DNA from: Hirsutella rhossiliensis | Lineage: Eukaryota; Ascomycota; Sordariomycetes; Hypocreales; Ophiocordycipitaceae | NCBI RefSeq assembly: GCF_020360975.1 | Contig: NW_025408668.1 | Span: 4,092,001-4,156,000 of the forward strand | Direction of reading: 5' to 3' | Length of the DNA: 64,000 bases | Shown here: positions 57,058-64,000 of the stretch, in pieces | How the letters are laid out: each line of letters opens with the position of its first letter | Numbering within the stretch: the stretch's first letter is position 1 | Translations under genes and position numbers: made by a program | The notes under the pieces: model-generated | Told to the model about the DNA's origin: nothing | Database searches by the model: none | What the model saw: only the letters and a program-made list of their open reading frames with translations

Positions 57058-57650
57058 ACAAGGCTTATGCGCTATCCATCGTCACCTTGCCCTCGTCTTC
57101 TTCTGGCCCACTTCCGTATTTTAGACCCAGTTCCTTCTTCCCCCCGATCTCGCCCTCGCTTTTCTTCTTCATTTCCCCCCCCTTGCCCTCAACTCTCCAC
57201 GCCACGCCGTTTGAGTGGGAGTTGCGGCAGTGAGACCTTCTACAAGAACGAGATTCGACGAATCCAAGAGGGCCAGCCGCTTTCCCTCCCGCCAACAAAC
57301 GCAGGTCATAACTACTTTGCACCATCCCCCCTCGCACGCCAGCACAGGAGCGGGCGCCACCGGCACTCTGCTTCACTTGCTTGGCCGTCATCAAGTGCCA
57401 AGAGGGCCGAGATTTACGTGGCTGCATCGCCAGACCGGGGTGATTTACAGCACGTCAGTTGCGACGGCCAGGTACCTGGAGGGCGCCCTGACGCTGACAC
57501 GATACGAAGTGGGTACTTGCCGTCAGCGGAAGATACTAAAACCGGGGGGAGCAATCGGCCGGGCCGGGCCTCTCGGGATCTTGATCCGCTCCTTCCTTTC
57601 CGGCCTCCTCCTTCCTTCCTTTTCGACCTCCTTCCTCAACCTCTTCCTCG

Positions 57651-57722
57651 ACCACTTCCTCCTCCTCCTCCTCCTCCTTCTCCAACAACAACAACAACAA
57701 CGACAACGACAACGACGACGAC
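57651..57722. repeat. CTC/CCT tract followed by (CAA)n and (CGA)n
   Basis: A pure pyrimidine trinucleotide tract changes into tandem CAA then CAACGA and ACG units. The protein frame across it reads Pro and Thr homopolymers, which supports a non-coding leader rather than a gene. Confidence 0.8.
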
Positions 57723-58344
57723 AAATCTCCGACCACAACCCTCAACAACTGCAGCTTGGCCCCCACCCCTGAAGCCCGGTGCTGACATCGAGCTGAGGCT
57801 GAAGGCTTGTCCGTCCACATTCGGGCGCTGGTTGGGCCACGGCTGCGCCTCTCCGCCGGCGTTCCTCCTTTCAGGACCGCCACGACCCCACCGTTCAGGG
57901 TTCCCTTCGCCTGATGACCCCTAGACGACCCACCCGCGCCGTTCCTCGTCAAGTTCCACCTGGCGCAGGGTTCGGGTCCACCTTACGGAGGTAGACGGCA
58001 TCATAACGCCAGTCTAGGACAACCACACGTCGACGAGCACTTGCTTCTTCTCGTCCGCTCTTCTCACACACAAAACCCCCCTTTCGCCAACGCGCACCAA
58101 CACACCGCTCCTCGGGGTGCGTGACGCCCACGACATCCTTCATCCGTGTCGTTGACTACCTCCTTGCTGACACGGTTGATAATACCACCAACCTGTCCAT
58201 TACCTACCATCGATCCGTCGACTTACATCACCTTCGTCTCTCATCTTCACTGCAATATAAAACTCTTGTTAAGCGGCCCTTGCTGGGCCTCGATTGGTGC
58301 CCACCGACATCCCGACCGACCGGCACATCGTCAACCACGCAGCC

Positions 58345-59753
58345 ATGTCCATTTTCTCGCATATTAGAAAGAGCCGCCAGCAGGCCAAGGAACACAACGC
58401 AAAGGTGGCGGAGCAGGAGAAGAAGGAGCAGCAAAAGGTGCCGTACAAGCATGTACCCACTCACGCCGCCACGGATGCCTTTGCCAGCGCCCCACCTAGC
58501 TGGCGAGAGCTCGACCGGCCACGGATTCTGGAAGAAAATCGCAGGAGAAGCGCCATGGCTGCAAGCGGCCATCACATGAACATGCCTGGTGCCCCCCGCA
58601 TTGGCAGCAGCCTGTCTCACGTCACGTACCCGGGAGAGGACGCCACTCCCATGGCTCGCCTGCCCCGAGCCAACAGTTACACGGGCGTCTCCTCTTACGC
58701 CGACCGCAGTCGAGAGGCCGTCTACCCCGTCCCACACATTTCCTACTCTCGACCCACCTCCTTCAAGGGTAAAGAAGTCGTCGGTAGGTGGCCAGCTTGC
58801 GATTCGCAACGGGCAAGCCCCACGCCGAGCAAAGGTTCGTAGACGACATGGTGCCTGCGACACAATGATTCGTCTTGGAGACCTGACCAGTAGTAGGCGA
58901 GCCGTCGCCGGTCGAGAGCTCCAGTGGCTCCACCGGCTCTGGCTCTCAGGATGATCTGGAGATCAAACCGACTCGTCCACGCGAACGGCTCGCCGACTCG
59001 CCACATCGACTGCATCCGAGCCGCCCCCGAAGAACGTCCGATAGTTCCATCGAGCGCGTTGCCGCCGGCAAATCAGCCAAAGGCATGGTGCCGTCGAATT
59101 ACGTCCGAGATTCCCGCCCTCCACCTTCGATGAGGGGCTTTGCTTCCATCGCCCAGGTCGCGGCCCCTCCGCCAGTCCATTCAGGCTTTTTGACTCCTCC
59201 GCTACCCTCACAGACGGCACTCACTAGTCGTGGCCACGCCAAAGGGTCGTCGTCTGCTGGCAGCATGACGCCGCGCCAGAACTCGACTTCCTCGTTGCCC
59301 AGCTTGACCCCAACCTCGTCGCGCGTAGCTGCGTCTGCTCCCGGAACGCCGGCGCCCTTGGTGGTGCCTCAGGCCGAGTATCCTCTCAACTGGGCATCGG
59401 TTTCGCATGCCGATTCGGACAAGTCATGGCCGCCCAGTGGCTTCGGGGAAGCGTATGGTGCAGCTCAGCAGAGGCCAGGGGACAAGAGAATGGCCCGGAC
59501 AATGTACGCCTCCGAATTCGAGCCCGTCAACTCCACAGACATAAGGTCGTCGTATGAGGATGCCTCTCGCTTGGATCGTGGTCGGAAACCACCTCCCTTG
59601 GCACACGAGGATGTCGTCAACGTCTTTCCTGAACAGGCGTCGCTCCCTGAGCCGGCCACGCCGAGCGGCAAGAAGAAAGGCTCCAAAGGCGGAGGCAAGA
59701 TAGTAAAGAAGAGCCGGTGGTCTAGCTCCAAGGCCTCCGCCGTCGTCGTCTAG
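58345..59753 (+). CDS. Conserved filamentous-fungal protein of unknown function
   Basis: Two exons, 58345-58783 and 58897-59753, encode 431 aa if the 113-nt interval is a single intron (GTAGGT...AGTAG). The N-terminus MSIFSHIRKSRQQAKEHNAK runs into a Lys/Glu/Gln-rich helix (AEQEKKEQQKVPYKHVP), then ATDAFASAPPSWRELDRPR and ENRRRSAMAASGHHMN. The central region is Ser/Pro-rich and disordered. A conserved-looking block RTMYASEFEPVNSTDIRSSYED lies at about 378-399, and the C-terminus is Lys-rich. I recall this arrangement in uncharacterised Sordariomycete proteins but know no function. The second exon start is the less certain boundary: the alternative TAG three bases earlier would shift the junction by one codon. 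Confidence 0.78.
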
Positions 59754-60696
59754 CTACCGGAGCTTTGTTGCTCCGTGCTCAACTCGAACAAGATAGTTTT
59801 GGAGTTCTTTCCTATTCTCATGACCACTACAGCTTGGCGGGACAAGTGTTTGGAATAATGTGGCTCACTGATTTGGAGGTGGGAATGCGAAAAATGCATG
59901 GGTTCATTTGGTGCCCGGGAATACCTAAGTCGACACCGGGCACGGGACAGGGGTATTGTTACAGTTTTGGCCGTGCCGTGTTGATGAATGAGTGACGTCG
60001 GCCGTTTGGATAGAGCATGTGCTGCTTAGCATGACGCAGGGTAGGCAGCATTGGCAGCGTTGTAGAATGAAAAGCTTGCAAGTTGGATGGATGCTGGAAG
60101 CTTGCATCTGCCCACATTTCGTGGCAGCAGGACAAGGGAGCAAAGGGGATAACCTAAGTCATTAATTAACCCGTGTCCCGACAGGACGGTACGGTCCGCT
60201 GGCCTGCAAGGTCGCTCAGGTGCAGTGCAGATGACAAGGTTGACAAAACCTGTACATGTACCACGTCAGAGTACCTGCTCAGGTGGACGTACGAGTCTCG
60301 TGTACCTCGGCACCCTACCCCGCCATCGTCACCAACTGGCGAGTACCGAGTCAAGGGTTCTGTCAATTGATTGGCCAGCCTTACGCCGCGCGCTTAGGTA
60401 CCTTGGTCAACTCTCGGCAGCCTTGCGAGAAGCCGTTTCGTTACCAGCCCACCTTGGCCAAACTGCCAAGCCCGTTTGCACTCTTCATCAACTAACTTCA
60501 GCGTGTCCTCTTCCCACTCCATCACAACCTTCTCTTTCCTCAATCAGGCATCATCCACAGCCAGCCTGGCTTCTTTTCCTCACCCACTCAACCGAACCGT
60601 GCCCCCTTCAATGCGGGAGCATCAATCGACGCCTCGCTTCAGCTCCGCCGGGACTTAGGAGCGCAATTCGGCACTCGTCCACACACCTCTCCTGCC
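59754..60696. other. Intergenic region upstream of ALG5
   Basis: The 943 bp include the 3' UTR of the orphan gene and the ALG5 promoter. GTAC-rich short palindromes occur at 60252-60300. Pyrimidine-rich sequence precedes the ALG5 ATG. No gene is recognised. Confidence 0.5.
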
Positions 60697-62120
60697 ATGG
60701 AGCGGCTCTGGGAGCTCCTGGCGCGCTCCGTGCGCCTGCTGTCCGCGTGGATCCAGGCGACCCCCGTACCCGTCCTGCTCGTCTGCTTCCTGGCCCTCGT
60801 TGCCTTTGCGCTCTTCAGCGTACGTGCCCGCCTGTTTTCTGCTCAATCAGCGGCAGGCCCCCCTAACCCCCCCCCCCCGGCTTCTCTCTGCGGCTAACGT
60901 CGTGCTGCGCAGATCTTCATCTTCCTCCATCTCGTCGCCCCCAAGCCCCGACCGGCCTTCCCCTCCGAGAAATCATACGTCACGTCCAGCCCCTCGGGCA
61001 CGCCTACCGCGCCCAGGCCGCTGCCGTGCTGGTACGACCGCTGGCTCGCCGAGCGCCGCCTGGACGAGGAGCGTGTCAAGGCCGACGACCAGCTCTTCCT
61101 CTTGCCCGATGCCGGCTCCATTGAGCCCGCAGAGGTGCACCTGAGCGTCGTCTTCCCCGCCTACAACGAGGAGGAGCGCATCATCCCCACGCTCCAAGAG
61201 GCTGTCGCCTACCTCGACCAGCACGTCGGCCGTTCCTCGAAAGCCAGAGCTGCGGCCGTCAGCCCTGACGGGCGGCGGCATGTGCGGGGCCATTCCTCGG
61301 GCTCCGTGACGGCCGCGGGGCACGGCGGCTACGAAATCCTGATCGTCAATGACGGCAGCCACGACAAGACGGTCGACGTGGTGCTCGATTTTGCCCGCGC
61401 GAACGAGCTCCACGACATCCTCCGCGTCGTGTCCCTGGCCCGCAACAGGGGCAAGGGCGGCGGCGTCACTCACGGACTGCGACACGTGAGGGGCGAGTAT
61501 GCGCTCTTTGCCGACGCCGACGGAGCCTCGAGGTTCAGCGACGTGGGCAAGCTCATGGAGGGCGTCGAGGAGGTGGTGGACGGGTCGCGCCGGGGCGTTG
61601 CCATTGGCAGCCGCGCCCACCTGGTTGGCAGCGAGGCCGTAGTCAAGGTACGCTCTCTGTTTCCACGCTCATCACCCAAGCTCCTCGCCGCCGGCTCACA
61701 CACAAGCGGTTCACCCAGCGCTCGGCCCTGCGCAACTTCCTCATGCGCTCGTTCCACCTGGTGCTCACCATCCTCACGCCGCCGGCCACGTCGCGCATCC
61801 GCGACACGCAGTGCGGCTTCAAGCTCTTCTCGCGCGCGGCGCTGCCCCACATCGTCCCCTACATGCACGCCGAGGGCTGGATCTTCGACATTGAGATGCT
61901 CATGCTCGCCGAGTCGGCCCCCGCCGTCCCCGTGCTCGGCAGCGACGGCCGCGCTATCGGCGCGAGCCCCGGCATCAAGGTGGCCGAGGTGCCCATCGAG
62001 TGGCACGAGGTCGGCGGCAGCAAGCTCAACGTCATTCAGGACAGCGTCAAGATGGCCGTTGGACTCGCCGTCCTCAGGGCCAGTTGGATGATGGGCGTCT
62101 ACCGCCGGCGGCTGACGTAG
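60697..62120 (+). CDS. ALG5: Dolichyl-phosphate beta-glucosyltransferase
   Basis: Three exons, 60697-60819, 60913-61647 and 61719-62120, encode 419 aa; introns of 93 and 71 nt (GTACGT..GCGCAG, GTACGC..CCCAG) join VAFALFS to IFIFLHL and GSEAVVK to RSALRNFLM. ALG5 makes Dol-P-Glc from UDP-Glc on the cytosolic face of the ER for N-glycan assembly. An N-terminal membrane anchor spans about 23-48. The GT2 fold shows VVFPAYNEEERI (120-131), VNDGSHDKT (186-194), DADGA (242-246) as the metal/UDP site, and RDTQCGFKLFSRAA. The EVPIEWHEVGGSKLNVIQDS segment is the family C-terminal signature. A 150-180 insertion (AAVSPDGRRHVRGHSSG) lengthens it relative to the yeast enzyme. Confidence 0.96.
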
Positions 62121-62715
62121 CCTGGACGACAAAGGTCCGAAACGACAAGGATCTGAGGGGAGAAAGGAAGCCCCTGAGAGAGCCGCCTTGACGGCCCTTG
62201 ACCTGCGCAGCAGCCGAGACTTTGGCTGCCCGTGACCTACATAGACTGAGATGACCGGTAACTAGACCTAGACGTTTAACACGATTTGCTATGCTCGCGC
62301 CATGCCGAGAGAAATAAAGGATGCTCATGCGTCGGGCGAAGGTTGGCCAAGCGCCATCACGGGTCACCTGTCTATATATATTACGCGGCATCGACGGGCC
62401 CCCTAAATGGAGCAACCAAGCCGCGTATCAGTCCGCCGTCGCCTATCCAATGCCCGCGGACCAGGCTTGTTCTCGGTGTCAAAGCCCGGAGGCGTGGCCT
62501 GGCCTCTAGAATATACATGGGTAGAGTGGGGGAAGAGTGACGATGTGCTGCTCGCGTACGAGGCAGCCAAACAAAGGTGACGCCCAACGCCCGGATCTCC
62601 CGCACGGAAAACAAGAAAAGCCCAAACACTATCACCGCCAAGCTCTATAGCGCTCTCTGCCTTGTCTGACCTTGTCCCCGTATACGGTCATAGACAGAAA
62701 GAGAGACAGAGAGCC
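62121..62715. other. Convergent 3' intergenic region
   Basis: The 595 bp between the stops of ALG5 (+) and ERG1 (-) should hold both 3' UTRs. A TATATATATTA patch (62373-62383) is present. No coding sequence is recognised. Confidence 0.55.
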
Positions 62716-64000
62716 TCACTGGAACCCCTCGCGCCAGACAAGCGGCAAAAACACCCGACTCGCCTTGGCAAGGATGAGGACGGCGTCGATGACGGCAAGC
62801 GGGAGCCTTAATAGCGCAAGGGGTCCGCTTCCGACGACGGCGCACCCGTTGACCCAAATGGCGAGAAAGGCGACGGAGAAGAAGTGGTAGGCCAGAATGG
62901 AGGGCTGCTGGAGGATGCCGCCGAGCAGGGCGCAGGGCCCGTCCGTCATACCGCGCCGAAAGTACTCGAAGCAACCGAGCTGGAGGGCGCGCAGCTGGCG
63001 GTCGTTTGCGGCAAAGAGGGTGTAGAGGGCCTGGGCGAGCACGTTGATAATGGAAGTGCAGCTCTTGCGGCGCCAGTAAAAGGCGTCGACGGCGGCGCGC
63101 ACGGCCTGGGCGTCCTCGAGCTGCCGCACGCGCGATGGGTGGAGGAGCTCCGAGAGGAGGAGGGCGTCGTTGAAGGCGACTGTCATGCCGCCGCCGGTGA
63201 GGGGGTGGCGCATGTTGAAGGCGTCGCCGACGATGACGAGGCCGCTGGATGCCTGTTTCGAGGCCGGGAGCCAGCTGTTGGGCATGCTGCGCGGGATCTT
63301 GCCGTCCTCGATGGCGCGCTCGGCCGACGGGCGGACGCATTCAGGAAGGGTGGGGATGGCCACGTTCCGGATGTAGCCGCGCACGCCGCCAGCCGCGGGC
63401 GACGCCTCGGGGATGCCCTGAGGCACGTCGATGAGGGCGCGCGTCTCACGGGAGCCGATCTGGTAGAGGAGGATGGGGAAGGCGTCACCGATAATGACCT
63501 GGCCAAAGAACTCGCGCGGCAGAGGGCAGTCGATGAGCTCGAGGGCGTAGAACTTGCTCTTGACGACGGGCTTGGTGTCAAAGACTTGCTTGCGGAACTT
63601 GGAGTCGTAGCCGTCGGCAATGACGGTGAGGTGGCCAAAGAAGTAGTCGCTCTTCTTCTGGCCCGTCTCGCGGTCCGTCGTGCGCGCCTCGACGCCGAGG
63701 ATCTGGTCCGTGTGCTCGCCGCGCACCGTCTTGGTCACCTCAGTCTCGACGACGGTGATGCTGTCATGCGCCATGCAAGCCCTGCGCAGCTGCATGATGA
63801 AGCGCCCGTGATGGAAGCTCCTGCCCTGGGGCCTCTTGCCCTCCTGTCCGGCCCCAGACCATTTGCAGGGCACGTCGCCGTCCTGGTCGACGGGCGGGTA
63901 GGGGATCAGCGACGGCTGCCCGTGGTAGATGACGTTGTAGCCCTTGCAGGGGATCGAGTCGATGCCATCGACGCAGTGTCCCAGCCCCAGCTTCCTGAGC
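62716..64000 (-). CDS. ERG1: Squalene monooxygenase (epoxidase), C-terminal part, cut by window edge
   Basis: The frame is open from the window edge (first full codon at 63999) to a TGA at 62716-62718, giving 427 residues of an enzyme normally near 450-500. It converts squalene to 2,3-oxidosqualene with FAD on ER membranes, the target of terbinafine-type inhibitors. Visible signatures are FIMQLRRAC, VIADGYDSKFRK, KSKFYALELIDC, GLVIVGDAFNMRHPLTGGGM (the C-terminal FAD block) and a hydrophobic C-terminal membrane-associated tail with FFSVAFLAIWV and LVWREGFQ. The N-terminal Rossmann GxGxxG region and the start codon lie beyond 64000. No Met start is claimed; the GTG at 63873 is an ordinary internal Val. 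Confidence 0.96.
   Translation of the reverse strand, partial: LRKLGLGHCVDGIDSIPCKGYNVIYHGQPSLIPYPPVDQDGDVPCKWSGAGQEGKRPQGRSFHHGRFIMQLRRACMAHDSITVVETEVTKTVRGEHTDQILGVEARTTDRETGQKKSDYFFGHLTVIADGYDSKFRKQVFDTKPVVKSKFYALELIDCPLPREFFGQVIIGDAFPILLYQIGSRETRALIDVPQGIPEASPAAGGVRGYIRNVAIPTLPECVRPSAERAIEDGKIPRSMPNSWLPASKQASSGLVIVGDAFNMRHPLTGGGMTVAFNDALLLSELLHPSRVRQLEDAQAVRAAVDAFYWRRKSCTSIINVLAQALYTLFAANDRQLRALQLGCFEYFRRGMTDGPCALLGGILQQPSILAYHFFSVAFLAIWVNGCAVVGSGPLALLRLPLAVIDAVLILAKASRVFLPLVWREGFQ

Larger units (their letters stand above)
52576..58344. other. Large gene-free interval (5.8 kb), divergent promoters
   Basis: This spans from the PSY2 start to the next + gene and shows no recognisable gene on either strand. 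It holds a G-run near 53213-53235, GTAC palindrome clusters at 56108-56137, a TATA-like sequence at about 57050, and a pyrimidine-then-CAA repeat at 57640-57722. The longest frame, 57067-57924 (285 aa), is Pro/Ser/Thr-rich low-complexity and is probably leader sequence. Confidence 0.5.

Noticed and set aside
57067..57924. 285-aa open frame on +
   Set aside because: It consists largely of Pro, Ser and Thr homopolymers from simple repeats and contains a TATA-adjacent leader; no domain.
63873..63875. Apparent ERG1 start at a GTG
   Set aside because: The reading frame and conserved sequence continue upstream to the window edge, so this is an internal Val codon.

Overview
The window is nuclear DNA of a filamentous ascomycete (Pezizomycotina). 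The gene set and intron style point to a Sordariomycete, perhaps Hypocreales, but that rank is inference. The support is short spliceosomal introns (about 50-180 nt, GT..AG, CTRAC branch points near the acceptor), GC-rich coding sequence, pyrimidine-rich leaders, and fungal orthologues such as an Sec4-type Rab, AFG2, PSY2, KRR1, ERG1, ALG5 and a type II PI 4-kinase. There are no operons, tRNAs, rRNAs, CRISPR arrays or recognisable transposons. Exon coordinates were derived by hand from splice signals, reading frame and family knowledge; no alignment was run.

Layout. 0.8-7.5 kb: an Atos-domain protein (+) converging on a mitochondrial PPR protein, probably the Cya5/Pet309-type COX1 translation factor (-). 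8.4-18.5 kb: a doubtful small basic ORF, a GNAT acetyltransferase (-), a secreted FAD-linked oxidoreductase (-), and type II PI 4-kinase LSB6 (+). 18.5-22.3 kb: gene-free. 22.3-24.0 kb: a LaeA-like methyltransferase gene broken into eight or nine small exons and invisible as a single ORF. 25.8-33.1 kb: AIM41, a RidA-family protein, a YeeE/TsuA-like sulfur transporter (-), a zinc-less MDR dehydrogenase, KRR1 (-), and mitochondrial ribosomal protein L11, which has a GC-AG intron. 35.4-43.98 kb: an HRK1/NPR1-type kinase, HSP10, an AA9 LPMO with a C-terminal CBM18, and Rab GTPase SEC4, all (+). 44.6-52.6 kb: a conserved orphan mitochondrial protein (-), AFG2 (+), and PP4 regulatory subunit 3 PSY2 (-). 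52.6-58.3 kb: a 5.8 kb gene-free stretch. 58.3-64 kb: a conserved orphan protein, ALG5, and the C-terminal part of squalene epoxidase ERG1 (-), cut by the window edge.

How the genes relate. Most are unlinked housekeeping functions: mitochondrial translation and proteostasis (PPR protein, L11, HSP10, AIM41), ribosome biogenesis (KRR1, AFG2), secretion and lipid signalling (SEC4, LSB6), glycosylation (ALG5) and sterols (ERG1). The accessory component is the FAD oxidase, the methyltransferase, the LPMO and the sulfur transporter. These are scattered and do not form an obvious biosynthetic cluster. I found no clearly new multi-gene system. The most interesting material is gene architecture: several stop-free introns of length 3n, a Met-only first exon, a 14-nt internal exon, a GC-AG intron, and the AA9-CBM18 fusion.
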